A DNA stretch of 64,000 nt from Enterococcus termitis (GTDB lineage Bacteria > Bacillota > Bacilli > Lactobacillales > Enterococcaceae), in assembly GCF_001730305.1 (NCBI RefSeq), contig NZ_MIJY01000046.1:160080-224079 (forward strand), in the 5' to 3' direction. Below are positions 1 to 9,445 of the stretch, piece by piece. Within the stretch, counting starts at the first letter, position 1; each line of letters begins with the position of its first letter. The notes beneath the pieces are model-generated. The model did not search any database. It worked only from the letters and a program-made list of their open reading frames with translations, and was not told where the DNA came from. A program made the position numbers and the translations under genes.

Positions 1-957
1 GAGTTGAAATTATCAACAGAGGATTTAAACAAAATCACAAATGTCCAAACTAAAGACAGCAATGACCGCTCCTTGCAGTTTCGTTCCATTACTTTGGCAG
101 TAAAAGGACAAGAGGACGTTGCTTATATCCAGCTATTGGTCAATACAGATCCTATTAAGGCAACGGTGGAACGATTTAAGCAGATTTTGATTATTTGTAT
201 GGTCGTCTTTGGTTTATTATCGATCGGCTTGAGTTATCTTCTTTCAAAGTGGTTTATGAAACCTATTTTAGTATCATGGAAAAAACAACAGGAATTTGTG
301 GAAAATGCTTCGCATGAATTAAGAACCCCACTGGCGATTATTCAAGCGAAATTAGAAAAATTATTTACCAAACCAAACCACACGATTTTAGAAGAATCCG
401 AAACAATTGCTCTGTCTTTAGATGAAGTTCAGCGCTTAAGTCAATTAACAAGTGACTTATTACTATTGGCTCGTTCAGATTCGAACTCCTTAACATTAGA
501 AAAAGAACCAGTAAAAATCAATCTGTTTTTAAATACACTTTTACTACCTTATCAAGAATTAGCCGTTGCCGAAGAGAAACAATTTACGATCGATTTAGGA
601 GAAGAACAGCAGCTGATTTTCGATAAAAAGAGAATACATCAGCTATTGATCATTATTTTGGATAATGCCTTGAAATATACAATAGCAGGCGAACGAATCG
701 TTGTTTTTTCTACAGTGAAAAACGGAGAGTGGATTATCAAAGTCAGCGATACTGGTATTGGTATTGCTGATGATAAAAAAGCAGCGGTTTTTGAACGCTT
801 TTATCGTGGTGAAGAGTCTAGAAATCGGAAGACTGGTGGAAATGGCATAGGTTTGGCGATTGCCAAATGGATCGTTGATGAACATCAAGGGAAAATTGAA
901 ATAACAGATACTGAACCTAAAGGAACGACAGTTACACTGCGTTTTCCAGTAAAATAA
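1..957 (+). CDS. Two-component sensor histidine kinase, C-terminal part
   Basis: The gene is open at the left edge of the window, so its true start lies upstream. What remains (318 residues) has one membrane helix near residues 60-85, an H-box SHELRTPLAI with the phospho-accepting His near residue 105, an N-box LDNALKY near 222, a G1 box DTGIGIAD, an F box FERFYR and a G2 box GGNGIGLAIAK. This is the standard HisKA plus HATPase_c arrangement of a membrane sensor kinase that phosphorylates a partner response regulator, presumably encoded upstream. No clear HAMP domain is visible between helix and H-box. The signal sensed cannot be told, because the extracellular part is missing. Confidence 0.93.
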   Translation, partial: ELKLSTEDLNKITNVQTKDSNDRSLQFRSITLAVKGQEDVAYIQLLVNTDPIKATVERFKQILIICMVVFGLLSIGLSYLLSKWFMKPILVSWKKQQEFVENASHELRTPLAIIQAKLEKLFTKPNHTILEESETIALSLDEVQRLSQLTSDLLLLARSDSNSLTLEKEPVKINLFLNTLLLPYQELAVAEEKQFTIDLGEEQQLIFDKKRIHQLLIIILDNALKYTIAGERIVVFSTVKNGEWIIKVSDTGIGIADDKKAAVFERFYRGEESRNRKTGGNGIGLAIAKWIVDEHQGKIEITDTEPKGTTVTLRFPVK

Positions 958-1025
958 AAATTATTTGCTAAAGCAACGACTTTCTTCTAAAATAAAGAGG
1001 AAGTTTAAAGAAAGTTAGGTAGCCC

Positions 1026-1958
1026 ATGGAATTACAATTTTTAGGTACAGGAGCTGGGGTTCCAGCAAAGCATCGTAATGTAAGCAGTATTGCATTAAAG
1101 TTATTAGACGAAAGAAATGCCGTTTGGCTTTTTGATTGCGGCGAAGGCACGCAGTTACAGATTTTGAAAAGTAACATTCGACCAAGAAAAATTGAGAAAA
1201 TATTCATTACTCATTTGCATGGAGATCATATTTTCGGTTTGCCAGGCTTATTGAGCAGCCGTTCATTTCAAGGAGGAAATGAACGCTTAGAAGTTTATGG
1301 GCCTGTGGGCATTGCTTCGTTTATACGTACTGCTTTGAAAGTCTCACAAACGAGGTTGTCTTACGAATTGAAAATAATCGAAATTGCCAATGAAGGCACT
1401 GTTTTTTCTGATAAACAATTCACTGTTTCATGTTTGCCTCTCGATCACGGAATTGCTAGCTTTGGTTATCGGATCGTTGAAGCTGATCATGAGGGCGAAC
1501 TGCAGGTTGAACGACTGAAAGCATTAAATATTCCTTCTGGACCAATCTACGGAAAAATTAAGCGAGGAGAAATCGTTGAGTTACCGGATGGACAAGTGAT
1601 CGATGGAAAAGAGTATGTTGGTGACCGGAAAAAAGGCCGGATCGTAACGATTTTAGGCGATACGAGAAAAACGGATAATAGCGTTCTGCTAGCTGAAAAT
1701 GCAACGACTTTAGTCCATGAAAGTACTTTTAACAAGGATGAAGAAAAAATGGCGAAAGCGTATTTCCATTCGACTAGTCATCAAGCAGCCCAAGTTGCTT
1801 TAAAAGCGAATGTTGAAAAGCTGATTTTGACGCATATTAGCGCCCGCTATTTAACAGGTGATATTATTCAGCTGGAAAATGAAGCCAAAGAAATTTTCCC
1901 CAATACTAAAATCGTAAAAGATATGGAGATCATCGACATACCATTTAAAGAGGAATAA
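1026..1958 (+). CDS. rnz: Ribonuclease Z (tRNA 3'-endonuclease)
   Basis: A 310-residue metallo-beta-lactamase-fold protein, the usual length of short-form RNase Z. It begins [13 protein letters not shown], typical of the family, and carries the zinc-binding signature [13 protein letters not shown] near residues 60-72, later metal ligands in LPLDHG and GDTR, and the C-terminal ILTHISARY. RNase Z cuts tRNA precursors after the discriminator base in transcripts lacking an encoded CCA. The ribosome site before the ATG is weak, but family alignment supports this start. It is followed 9 bp later by an SDR gene and is probably co-transcribed with it. Confidence 0.96.
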   Translation: MELQFLGTGAGVPAKHRNVSSIALKLLDERNAVWLFDCGEGTQLQILKSNIRPRKIEKIFITHLHGDHIFGLPGLLSSRSFQGGNERLEVYGPVGIASFIRTALKVSQTRLSYELKIIEIANEGTVFSDKQFTVSCLPLDHGIASFGYRIVEADHEGELQVERLKALNIPSGPIYGKIKRGEIVELPDGQVIDGKEYVGDRKKGRIVTILGDTRKTDNSVLLAENATTLVHESTFNKDEEKMAKAYFHSTSHQAAQVALKANVEKLILTHISARYLTGDIIQLENEAKEIFPNTKIVKDMEIIDIPFKEE

Positions 1959-1967
1959 GGAGGAAAC

Positions 1968-2771
1968 ATGATGTTTAAAGGACAAGATCTAACGAATAAA
2001 GTAGTTGTTGTGACAGGAGGTTCTGCGGGGTTAGGCGAACAAATCTGTTATGAAGCAGCTAAGAAAGGCGCAATTGTCGTTGTTTGTGCAAGACGAATCA
2101 ATTTGATCGGCAAGGTCAAAGAAATGTGTGAAGAATACAGCGGAAATGCTGCTTACTCCTTTCAATTAGATATTGCAGATCCAGAAAATGTAGATACTGT
2201 TTTTGAAAAAATCCAAGCAGAAGTAGGACCGATTGATGTGTTAGTCAATAACGCTGGTTTTGGTATCTTTGAAAACTTTTTAGACACAGACTTAGCGGTA
2301 GCAAGAAGTATGTTTGAAGTCAATGTATTAGGAATGATGGTCTTTACTCAAAAAGCTGCGCTGCAGATGGCAGAAAGAGGGACGGGTCACATTATCAACA
2401 TCGCCTCTATGGCTGGTAAGATGGCGACAGCAAAATCAACGATTTATTCTGCAACGAAATTTGCTGTTTTAGGCTTCTCTAATGCGCTGCGTTTGGAATT
2501 GCGGCCTTTAGGAGTTGCTGTGACAACAGTTAATCCAGGTCCAATCAAAACGGAATTTTTTGATAAAGCCGATCCTTCAGGAGATTACTTGGCATCAGTG
2601 GATCTTTTTGTACTAGAACCGAAACCATTAGCAAAAGAAATTGTCAATGCAATGGGCACGTTTAAAAGAGAGATTAATCGTCCTCGTATTATGGAAGGGG
2701 CATATCGTTTTTACACATTATTTCCTCATGTAGGAGACTTTCTAGCAGGTGGCTTGTTGAATAAGAAATAG
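1968..2771 (+). CDS. SDR family NAD(P)-dependent oxidoreductase
   Basis: A 267-residue short-chain dehydrogenase/reductase. Visible are the nucleotide-binding TGGSAGLG motif near residues 16-23, the NNAGFG motif, and the catalytic triad Ser in INIASMAGK plus YSATK. The ribosome site AAGGAGG lies just upstream of two adjacent ATGs (1968 and 1971); the second has the better spacing, so the protein may start one residue later. It resembles the YqjQ/DltE-like SDRs that follow rnz in other Firmicutes. The substrate is not predictable from sequence. Confidence 0.9.
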   Translation: MMFKGQDLTNKVVVVTGGSAGLGEQICYEAAKKGAIVVVCARRINLIGKVKEMCEEYSGNAAYSFQLDIADPENVDTVFEKIQAEVGPIDVLVNNAGFGIFENFLDTDLAVARSMFEVNVLGMMVFTQKAALQMAERGTGHIINIASMAGKMATAKSTIYSATKFAVLGFSNALRLELRPLGVAVTTVNPGPIKTEFFDKADPSGDYLASVDLFVLEPKPLAKEIVNAMGTFKREINRPRIMEGAYRFYTLFPHVGDFLAGGLLNKK

Positions 2772-2783
2772 GAGGAAAGACAA

Positions 2784-3215
2784 ATGAAAAATCAGTGGCG
2801 TGTGGTTATTGGACTTGTGTTAGTCCTTGTTATTGTGGTTTTTGCCGTTTTAAATAGTCAATCAGTTCCCGTTAATTTTGGTTTTGCAAAAATTTCTGGA
2901 CCATTGATTTTGACGATTCTAGGTTCTGCAATCATTGGTGCCTTGATTGGGTTATTAACATCGACAACTACAATTTGGAACCAAAAGAAACAAATCAAAG
3001 AACTTGAAAAAACAATTGAAACATACAAAAATGACACAGATGAAATGGCACAAGAAGAAGTTGAAAAAGTTAAACGCAGCTACGAAAACCAATTGGCTGA
3101 TTTACAGGCTAAATATGATGCAGCAACTCAAACCGATACAGAGCCAATTGTCGAACAAGAATCGGTTGGAAGTCGAGTTGATCATTTTACCAAACCAAGG
3201 AATAAAGATGAGTAA
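2784..3215 (+). CDS. LapA/DUF1049-domain membrane protein
   Basis: A 143-residue protein with two N-terminal membrane helices (about residues 6-24 and 39-60), the LapA-type motif VLNSQSVPVNFGF between them, then a charged coiled-coil tail (about 68-115). In this family (DUF1049) the helices anchor a cytosolic coiled coil; some members act in lipopolysaccharide assembly in Gram-negatives, but the role in Firmicutes is not settled. It has a good ribosome site (AGGAGG) 12 bp after the SDR gene, so rnz-SDR-lapA-like form one operon closed by the terminator at 3230-3280. Confidence 0.85.
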   Translation: MKNQWRVVIGLVLVLVIVVFAVLNSQSVPVNFGFAKISGPLILTILGSAIIGALIGLLTSTTTIWNQKKQIKELEKTIETYKNDTDEMAQEEVEKVKRSYENQLADLQAKYDAATQTDTEPIVEQESVGSRVDHFTKPRNKDE

Positions 3216-3229
3216 GTAAATTTGATACA

Positions 3230-3280
3230 AAGTGATGAGTACATAGCTTGCTGAAGTTATGTATTCGTCACTTTTTATTT
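3230..3280 (+). terminator. Rho-independent terminator after the rnz operon
   Basis: A long inverted repeat (arms AAGTGATGAGTACATA and TATGTATTCGTCACTT with two mismatches) is followed by a T-rich run. Confidence 0.85.
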
Positions 3281-3325
3281 TTGAGAAAGCTGGGAGACTT
3301 TCTTTAGTTTTTGTGCTGAATTTGG

Positions 3326-3331
3326 TATAAT
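3326..3331 (+). promoter_or_regulatory. Candidate -10 box for recJ-apt
   Basis: A perfect TATAAT lies 22 bp before the recJ start codon, just downstream of the previous terminator. No convincing -35 box is seen at the right distance. Confidence 0.5.
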
Positions 3332-3352
3332 TACTTGGTTAGGAGTGGTGAC

Positions 3353-5671
3353 GTGAAAAAAGCAAAATATTCATGGCGATTACAAGAAAAAAAAGAGTTG
3401 CCGACAGAGTTTTCAGAAATACTAACAAATGAAAAAATCAATCCATTATTAGGACAGATTCTATGGCATCGTGGCATTCAATCAGCTGAAGTCTTAGAAA
3501 CTTTTTTACGTCCAACGATAAATGATCTTTATGATCCGTTTTTGATCCATGATATGGAAAAAGCGATTACCAGAATACAAAATGCTGTTGCTGAAGGTCA
3601 GAAAATCTTAGTTTATGGAGATTATGATGCCGATGGAATTACTAGTACTACCGTCATGAAAGAAGCGATTGAGCTGATTGGCGGTGAGGTGGATTATTTT
3701 TTACCAAACCGTTTTATTCATGGATATGGTCCTAATTTATCTGTATTCAAAGAGCAGATCGAGCAAGGAACTCAGTTGATCGTAACAGTCGATAATGGTG
3801 TTGCTGGTCATGAAGCGATCGACTATGCTACAGCACAAGGGATCGATGTTATCGTTACAGATCACCACGAATTACCGGCAGAGCTGCCGAATGCTTTTGC
3901 GATCATCCATCCTAAGCATCCTCAAGGCGCCTATCCTTTTGGTGATTTAGCAGGCGTTGGAGTAGCATTTAAAGTTGCAACTGCTTTGCTTGGAGAACTG
4001 CCGGTTGAATTTCTAGACTTAGTTGCCATCGGTACAATCGCTGATTTAGTGTCTCTAACTGATGAAAATCGAGTGCTTGTGAAAATGGGCTTGGAAATGA
4101 TCCAAACAGGTGAACGAATTGGTTTAGATATGTTAATTCATTTGGCTGATTTAAAAAAAGAAAGCATTACAGAAGAAAATATAGGATTTACAATTGGTCC
4201 GCGGTTGAATGCTTTAGGCAGATTGGGCGATGCCAGTCCAGGTGTCGAATTAATGACAACCTTCGATGAAGAAGAAGCGCAGCAAATCGCAACGAGTATC
4301 AACCAACAAAATGAAGAACGCAAGGAAATCGTATCGACGATTACCAAAGAAGCCTTTGAGCTGATCGATCCAGCAGATCCCATTCATATTCTTGCAAAAC
4401 AAGGCTGGCATGAGGGCGTTTTAGGAATTGTTGCTGGCAGAATCATGCAAGAGACTGGCAAACCAACAATCGTACTGACTATTGATGAGCAAAATGAACG
4501 CGCAAAAGGGTCTGGCAGAAGTGTCTCAGCGCTTAATCTATTTGACGCGTTAAATGAAATACGTGAAAAGTTTATTCACTTTGGCGGGCATCACATGGCG
4601 GCTGGTATGACGTTGTCTGTTGAAAATATTCCAAAAATGAAAAAGCATTTGGTAGAGTTTCTTGAAACCAATCAAATCGATCTTTCGCAAGGACAAGAAT
4701 TGTTAATCGATGAAATCTTGAAGGTAGACGAAGCCACACTTCCCTTTATCCAACAATTAAAAATTTTGGCGCCGTTTGGCACAGATAATCCTGTCCCAAA
4801 CTTTCTATTTGAAGATGTCTCAATCGAGGAAAGCCGTCAAATCGGTGCAGATAAAAGCCATCTTAAATTTCAGTTGGTCCAAACCGGTGCTAAACTAGAT
4901 GCGATCGCTTTTCAAATGGGCAACCAGATCGACGAGCTAGGTCAGGGGAAGACAAATGTTTCAGGTCAACTATCGGTCAATGAGTGGAACGGCAATAAAA
5001 AACCACAACTAATGGTCAATGATTTTTCTATTGAAGGAACACAATTATTTGATTTACGTGGAAAAAACAATCGCCAAAAAGAAATTCCTAAAAACAATAC
5101 CTTGTTCATTTATTTCGATAAAAACAATCAAAAACTGATTGAGGATGTTGCTGTAAACCACGTACTATTCAGCCAAATTGATGATATTTTAGATGAAATC
5201 AAGGTAACTCATGCAGAACAGGTCGTTTTTGTTGACTGTCCAGAGGAACGTTCCGTGCTCAAACAAATCACGCAGCTCGGAAAAATAGAGCGAGTTTATC
5301 TTATGGGCGTCTCACCAGAGGAAGCCTATCTAAATGGTGCGGGAACCAGAGAACAATACGCACAGCTATATAAATTTGTTAGACAACAGGAACAAATTGA
5401 TGTTCGCTATAAGTTGGATACTGTTGCGCAATTCTTAAACATTCAAAAAAAATTATTAATTTTTATGATTCAGGTGTTTTTTGATCTAGGATTTGTTACA
5501 ATAGAAAACGGTATTTTAAGAAAAGTAGAAGAACCTGAAAATCATCCCTTGACGGAGAGTAAGGTCTATCAAACTCGCTTAAAAAGAATTAAAACAGAAG
5601 AATTTTTGCTATACAGCGATCGTGAGACATTACAACAATGGCTGTGGAATGAGGAGGACGTACAAAAATGA
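3353..5671 (+). CDS. recJ: Single-stranded-DNA-specific exonuclease RecJ
   Basis: A 772-residue DHH-family 5'-3' exonuclease used in recombinational and mismatch repair. Motifs seen: [12 protein letters not shown] (motif I, near residue 87), VTDHHELP (motif III, near 165), and [11 protein letters not shown] of the DHHA1 domain, followed by an OB-fold and the extra C-terminal domain typical of Firmicute RecJ. The GTG at 3353 is taken as start because GGAG lies 8-12 bp before it; an in-frame TTG at 3335 has no ribosome site. The stop codon overlaps the apt start by 4 bp, so translation is probably coupled. Confidence 0.95.
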   Translation: MKKAKYSWRLQEKKELPTEFSEILTNEKINPLLGQILWHRGIQSAEVLETFLRPTINDLYDPFLIHDMEKAITRIQNAVAEGQKILVYGDYDADGITSTTVMKEAIELIGGEVDYFLPNRFIHGYGPNLSVFKEQIEQGTQLIVTVDNGVAGHEAIDYATAQGIDVIVTDHHELPAELPNAFAIIHPKHPQGAYPFGDLAGVGVAFKVATALLGELPVEFLDLVAIGTIADLVSLTDENRVLVKMGLEMIQTGERIGLDMLIHLADLKKESITEENIGFTIGPRLNALGRLGDASPGVELMTTFDEEEAQQIATSINQQNEERKEIVSTITKEAFELIDPADPIHILAKQGWHEGVLGIVAGRIMQETGKPTIVLTIDEQNERAKGSGRSVSALNLFDALNEIREKFIHFGGHHMAAGMTLSVENIPKMKKHLVEFLETNQIDLSQGQELLIDEILKVDEATLPFIQQLKILAPFGTDNPVPNFLFEDVSIEESRQIGADKSHLKFQLVQTGAKLDAIAFQMGNQIDELGQGKTNVSGQLSVNEWNGNKKPQLMVNDFSIEGTQLFDLRGKNNRQKEIPKNNTLFIYFDKNNQKLIEDVAVNHVLFSQIDDILDEIKVTHAEQVVFVDCPEERSVLKQITQLGKIERVYLMGVSPEEAYLNGAGTREQYAQLYKFVRQQEQIDVRYKLDTVAQFLNIQKKLLIFMIQVFFDLGFVTIENGILRKVEEPENHPLTESKVYQTRLKRIKTEEFLLYSDRETLQQWLWNEEDVQK

Positions 5672-6180
5672 ATTTAAAAGATTATATTGCTAGTATTCCC
5701 GATTACCCGGATAAAGGAATTATCTTTAGAGATATTTCACCATTGATGGCGAATGGAGATGCGTATCGTGAAGCAACAAAGCAAATCGTTGATTATGCAA
5801 AAGAAAAAAGAATCGACATGGTCGTAGGACCAGAAGCACGTGGGTTTATCGTAGGTTGTCCAGTTGCTTATGAGTTAGGTGTTGGATTTGCCCCTGTACG
5901 TAAAAAAGGCAAACTGCCTCGTGAAACAATTGAAGTAACCTATGATCTAGAATATGGTACCGACACATTGACGTTGCATAAAGATGCTATCCAGCCAGGA
6001 CAACGTGTGTTGATTTGCGATGATTTATTAGCAACTGGCGGTACGATCAAAGCTACAGTAGAGCTGATTGAATCCCTTGGAGGAATCGTTGTCGGCTGTG
6101 CATTTTTGATCGAGTTGATGGATCTTCATGGGCGTGACAAAATCAGTGATTATGAAATTGTGACGTTAATGGAATATTAA
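5668..6180 (+). CDS. apt: Adenine phosphoribosyltransferase
   Basis: A 170-residue type I phosphoribosyltransferase that makes AMP from adenine and PRPP (purine salvage). The PRPP-binding motif [13 protein letters not shown] is near residues 112-124, and the adenine-specific opening [14 protein letters not shown] is present. The gene overlaps recJ by 4 bp and has a strong GAGGAGG ribosome site inside recJ. The recJ-apt pairing is conserved in Firmicutes. Confidence 0.97.
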   Translation: MNLKDYIASIPDYPDKGIIFRDISPLMANGDAYREATKQIVDYAKEKRIDMVVGPEARGFIVGCPVAYELGVGFAPVRKKGKLPRETIEVTYDLEYGTDTLTLHKDAIQPGQRVLICDDLLATGGTIKATVELIESLGGIVVGCAFLIELMDLHGRDKISDYEIVTLMEY

Positions 6181-6188
6181 ATACTATA

Positions 6189-6230
6189 AAAATCGGGTAT
6201 CTGACAGAAGCAGTCAGATACCCGATTTCT
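6189..6230 (+). terminator. Terminator hairpin after apt
   Basis: A near-perfect inverted repeat with arms AAATCGGGTATCTGAC and GTCAGATACCCGATTT and a 7-nt loop follows the apt stop codon. The flanking A and T tracts are short, so it may work in both directions. Confidence 0.8.
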
Positions 6231-6260
6231 TGCATTTACATCAGACAAAATTGTCAGATG

Positions 6261-6461
6261 TTAAGGATATTTGCGGTAGACATAATGCTGATGCTCACTT
6301 TTTTTTCTTGTGTGAGTGTACCGTTTTTCATCCCATAACATGAACCATATAATAAACAGAGGGCTAACAATAAGTAAAGCGGATCGTAATCCTAACGTCC
6401 CTAAGAAAATACCAACAATCAATACGAAAAATAATAACCCGCCACGACGAATAGCTTTCAT
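6261..6461 (-). CDS. Small membrane protein with an SOS-type promoter
   Basis: A 66-residue hypothetical protein: basic start MKAIRRGG, two closely spaced hydrophobic segments (about residues 8-24 and 26-43), then a charged, His- and Arg-rich tail (DEKRYTHTRKKSEHQHYVYR). The ribosome site GAGGTGAT is well placed. I do not recognise a function. Its promoter holds two LexA-type boxes (6487-6500, 6514-6527), so it is probably induced by DNA damage. The size and topology recall SOS-induced small membrane proteins such as YneA-type division inhibitors or TisB-type peptides, but there is no visible homology and no LysM domain. Confidence 0.8.
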   Translation of the reverse strand: MKAIRRGGLLFFVLIVGIFLGTLGLRSALLIVSPLFIIWFMLWDEKRYTHTRKKSEHQHYVYRKYP

Positions 6462-6486
6462 TCTTAATCACCTCATAATTTTTTAT

Positions 6487-6527
6487 CGAACAAACGTTTG
6501 TATAGTTATTATACGAATGTTTGTTCG
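6487..6527. promoter_or_regulatory. Two LexA (SOS) boxes
   Basis: CGAACAAACGTTTG (6487-6500) fits the Firmicute LexA consensus CGAACRNRYGTTYC at all but the last base. The second site, 6514-6527 (minus strand CGAACAAACATTCG), differs from the same consensus by one further base. Together they form an inverted repeat of 18-bp halves. One sits in the promoter spacer, the other just downstream of the -10 box, both positions where LexA would block transcription. Confidence 0.75.
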
Positions 6528-6536
6528 GTTTGTAAA
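6508..6536 (-). promoter_or_regulatory. SigA promoter of the small membrane-protein gene
   Basis: On the minus strand TTTACA (6531-6536) and a perfect TATAAT (6508-6513) are separated by exactly 17 bp. The spacer contains a LexA-type box. Confidence 0.85.
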
Positions 6537-6548
6537 GTAAAAAATGCA

Positions 6549-6588
6549 AAAAAGCACTCCTTTTTTCTAAAAAAAGAAGTGCTTTTTT
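6549..6588 (-). terminator. Terminator of the hemolysin III gene
   Basis: AAAAAAGCACT and AGTGCTTTTTT arms around an A/T-rich inner stem lie just downstream of the minus-strand gene ending at 6625. The flanking A and T runs suit termination in either direction. Confidence 0.8.
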
Positions 6589-6624
6589 GATGAACCATTC
6601 AATAAGGTTGATAGATTAGGATTT

Positions 6625-7278
6625 TTAAGTGAAAAATAAGATTGAGAAAAACATAAAGCCGGCACCTAACATTACGAACAAATGCCAAACAACATGCATA
6701 AAGCGAACACTTTTCAAGCTATAAAAAGCTGCGCCTAAAGTATAAGAAACACCACCAGCAACTAAAAGGGCTGTTCCTGTAAAACCTAATGAGGCATATA
6801 ATGGTTTAGCAGCAATCAAGCAAAGCCACCCCATAATAATGTAAATCACAGTAGAGATATTTTTAACTGTTTCTTGTTTATGGAGGGTCAGGGATTTATA
6901 AACGACTCCGCTGATTGCCATCAACCAAATTAAAACAAACAATAGCCAACCAAGCCAGCCCTTCACACTTAATAAACAAAATGGTGTGTAGCTTCCTGCG
7001 ATAAGTAAGAAAATCGAACTATGATCAAACACCTGAAACACTTTTTTTGCACGAGTGAAAATCAAACTATGAAATAAAGTCGATGACAGGAACAAAAGAA
7101 TCAACGTCGATCCATAAATTGCATAGGAAACAACATGAACCGCTGAACCTAAGCGTGCGCCTTTAACGAGTAAAACCACAAGTCCCGCAATACTCAATCC
7201 AGCACCGATGCCATGGGTGACCGCATTAAGTACTTCATTCAAAATCATGTATTTTTTGGAGAATTTTATTTTTTCCAA
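6625..7278 (-). CDS. Hemolysin III / PAQR family membrane protein
   Basis: A seven-helix membrane protein of the PAQR/hemolysin III (YqfA/TrhA) family. Family marks include EVLNAVTHGIGAGLS near the start, the HSSIFLLIAGSYTPF segment, and the C-terminal HVVWHLFVMLGA whose His residues belong to the presumed metal site. In other bacteria the family affects membrane energetics and fluidity; 'hemolysin' is a historical name. I take the TTG at 7276-7278 as start (217 residues) because AAGGAAG lies about 8 bp before it; an ATG at 7294-7296 would add six residues but has no ribosome site. Confidence 0.88.
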   Translation of the reverse strand: MEKIKFSKKYMILNEVLNAVTHGIGAGLSIAGLVVLLVKGARLGSAVHVVSYAIYGSTLILLFLSSTLFHSLIFTRAKKVFQVFDHSSIFLLIAGSYTPFCLLSVKGWLGWLLFVLIWLMAISGVVYKSLTLHKQETVKNISTVIYIIMGWLCLIAAKPLYASLGFTGTALLVAGGVSYTLGAAFYSLKSVRFMHVVWHLFVMLGAGFMFFSILFFT

Positions 7279-7321
7279 GAAATCAACTTCCTTCATTTTA
7301 ATTTGGTGAAAAATACTTCTT

Positions 7322-7345
7322 TGTCTGTTATACTATAGACAGACA
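7322..7345. promoter_or_regulatory. Inverted repeat over a candidate -10 box upstream of degV
   Basis: TGTCTGT and ACAGACA (7-bp arms, 10 bp apart) flank TATACT (7329-7334) in the divergent hemolysin III/degV interval. The position suggests an operator over the degV promoter, but no -35 box stands out and the regulator is unknown. Confidence 0.35.
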
Positions 7346-7408
7346 TTTAAGCCTCAAAAGTATTTTACCACGAATTGAGGTTGTTTTTAAAGGAAGAGTG
7401 ATAAAATT

Positions 7409-8251
7409 ATGACAAATGTTAAAGTTGTGACGGATTCTTCTTGCACAATGCTTAAAAGTGTACGAGACGAGCTAGACATTCAGATGATCCCATTATCTGT
7501 GATGATTGATGGCGTTGTTTATGCAGATGACGATCATTTAGATGGTGAGCATTTCATGGAGTTGATGGGTTCAGCTAAAGCTTTACCTAAAACTAGTCAA
7601 CCGCCGATCGGTGAGTTTGTTGAGTTGTACGATCGTTTAGGCGCAGATGGTAGTGAAATTATTTCGATACACATGACAAAAGGGTTAAGCGGGACTGTAG
7701 AAGCGGCTAGACAAGCTGGAAACCTTAGCTCAAGCAAAGTTACAGTGATCGACAGTGATTTTACAGATCAGGGCTTATCGTTTCAAGTGATTCAAGCAGC
7801 AAAGCTTGCTAAAAACGGGGCGAGCATACAAGAAATCTTAGCTGAGATCAATCGTGTTAAAGAAAATACAAAATTGTTTATCGGGATTTCCACATTAGAT
7901 AACTTGGTCAAAGGCGGTCGAATCAGTCGAACGACAGGTCTTTTGTCTAATATTTTCAATATGAAAGTGGTTATGGATTTTGAACATACTGAATTGATTC
8001 CAGTGGCGAAAGGCCGCGGATTAAAGACATTCAATAAATGGTTTGATGAGCTTAAAAGTGAACTAAGCAACTTATCAAATGTGAAGCAAATAGGTATTTC
8101 GCACGCAGACGGGTTAGAACTAGCTAATGGCTTTAAAGAAGGCTTACAGGCGTTGTTTCCAGATATGGATATCCCTGTCTTGCACACGAATCCAGTTATT
8201 GCCACACATACGGGTAAAGGCGCCTTTGCTATTATGTATTATACAGACTAA
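7409..8251 (+). CDS. DegV family fatty-acid-binding protein
   Basis: A 280-residue DegV (FakB-like) protein. The start VKVVTDSSC, the SQPPIGEF segment, the HMTKGLSGT motif and the C-terminal HTNPVIATHTGKGA are family signatures. FakB proteins bind a fatty acid and present it to the FakA kinase for entry into phospholipid synthesis. Which FakB type this is and which acyl chain it prefers cannot be told. It is a single-gene unit ending at the hairpin 8360-8405. Confidence 0.93.
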   Translation: MTNVKVVTDSSCTMLKSVRDELDIQMIPLSVMIDGVVYADDDHLDGEHFMELMGSAKALPKTSQPPIGEFVELYDRLGADGSEIISIHMTKGLSGTVEAARQAGNLSSSKVTVIDSDFTDQGLSFQVIQAAKLAKNGASIQEILAEINRVKENTKLFIGISTLDNLVKGGRISRTTGLLSNIFNMKVVMDFEHTELIPVAKGRGLKTFNKWFDELKSELSNLSNVKQIGISHADGLELANGFKEGLQALFPDMDIPVLHTNPVIATHTGKGAFAIMYYTD

Positions 8252-8359
8252 AGCTATGGTGAATGATTAGGTATTTTGCTTATTTGCACCATCATATTTT
8301 AGCCAATAAAGGAAAAGAACGGTCTAATAAAACGATCACTGTGTTTTTTTAGATGATTC

Positions 8360-8405
8360 GTGACTGAGGAGTAACTTGACAAGTTATAACTCAGTCACTT
8401 TTTTC
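8360..8405 (+). terminator. Rho-independent terminator after degV
   Basis: Arms GTGACTGAG and CTCAGTCAC enclose an inner stem (AACTTG/CAAGTT) and are followed by TTTTTT. It lies about 110 bp after the degV stop; the rest of the roughly 300-bp gap to the next gene holds only the weak repeat at 8493-8523. Confidence 0.85.
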
Positions 8406-8492
8406 TAGTTATTTGATAATCAATCATACAAAAATGTAGAAAATTAGCAAAATTTTATGTATCATGACAGATAACGGCTATTTTTTGTGTGA

Positions 8493-8523
8493 AGGTCAGA
8501 GGTAGCGTTCAAAACGATGACCT
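8493..8523. repeat. Short inverted repeat before the SGNH hydrolase gene
   Basis: AGGTCA and TGACCT are spaced by 19 bp, 30 bp before the start codon. It could be an operator or a leader hairpin; no promoter elements are clear around it. Confidence 0.25.
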
Positions 8524-8552
8524 CGTTTGATTTTTGAAAAGGAAGGGATACA

Positions 8553-9440
8553 ATGAAACGATTTTTTCAAAAAAATTGGAAAGGGTTTGCCTTATTTTTT
8601 GCTACAGTCATCGGTGTTTTTTTACTATTGATTATAGCAATCCCTAAAGCTAAACCGATCTTGGGAACTGGTGTTAAGCCAACGGCACAAGGTGCAGTCA
8701 AAGAAGTGATTCATTATGCTGCAATCGGCGATTCATTAACTGAAGGTATTGGCGATTTAACCAATTCTGGCGGTTTTGTTCCATTAGTTGCCAATGATTT
8801 ACAAGAAGAATACCATTTGAATGGTGTTCAAACAGATAATTTTGGTAAAAATGGTGATCGTAGCGATCAGATTTTGAAACGAATTAAAAAAAATGAAGAT
8901 ATCCAAGCTGGATTGGCTTCCGCTGATTTGATTTCATTAACTGTTGGTGGCAATGATTTAATGAAAGTCATTAAAGGTGATGTTTTTCGTTTGACACAAG
9001 ATTCATTTAAAAAACCACTAAAAAAATACCAAGGTCAAGTAGAACAATTATTAGCAGAGATTCGTAAATACAACCCAGATGCACCTATTTACGTTTTAGG
9101 AATTTACAATCCATTTTATCTTTATTTCCCTGATATTACAGAGATGCAGGATATTGTAGATAACTGGAACGATGGAACAAAAGAGATCGTAGAAGCTGAA
9201 AAAAATGCATATTTTATCCCAATCAATGATTTATTGTACAAAGGAATTGGTGATCAGGTTGGTATCGTTAGTGATGATCAGACAACTTCATCAAGCGAAA
9301 CCCATGATATTAAAAACAATGCATTGTATGAAGAAGATCGTTTCCATCCTAATAATTTAGGTTATCAAATCATGGCTAGCGCGGTTCGTGATGAGATGGT
9401 CAAAACAAAAGATAAATGGCTGGAAAAAGGAAGTGAGTGA
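8553..9440 (+). CDS. SGNH/GDSL-family esterase, membrane-anchored
   Basis: A 295-residue protein with an N-terminal membrane anchor (about residues 10-32) and an extracellular SGNH hydrolase domain: block I AAIGDSLTEGIG with the nucleophile Ser near residue 61, block III VGGNDLM, and block V DRFHPNNLGY holding the Asp-His pair. It resembles the YpmR lipase/acylhydrolase of bacilli, and as there it is followed directly by a YpmS-like gene. The natural substrate is unknown. The ribosome site AAGGAAGGGA is well placed before the ATG. Confidence 0.9.
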   Translation: MKRFFQKNWKGFALFFATVIGVFLLLIIAIPKAKPILGTGVKPTAQGAVKEVIHYAAIGDSLTEGIGDLTNSGGFVPLVANDLQEEYHLNGVQTDNFGKNGDRSDQILKRIKKNEDIQAGLASADLISLTVGGNDLMKVIKGDVFRLTQDSFKKPLKKYQGQVEQLLAEIRKYNPDAPIYVLGIYNPFYLYFPDITEMQDIVDNWNDGTKEIVEAEKNAYFIPINDLLYKGIGDQVGIVSDDQTTSSSETHDIKNNALYEEDRFHPNNLGYQIMASAVRDEMVKTKDKWLEKGSE

Positions 9441-9445
9441 AACTA

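Noticed and set aside
6625..7278. A true hemolysin
   Set aside because: The name is historical; the sequence is a PAQR-type membrane protein found in most bacteria.
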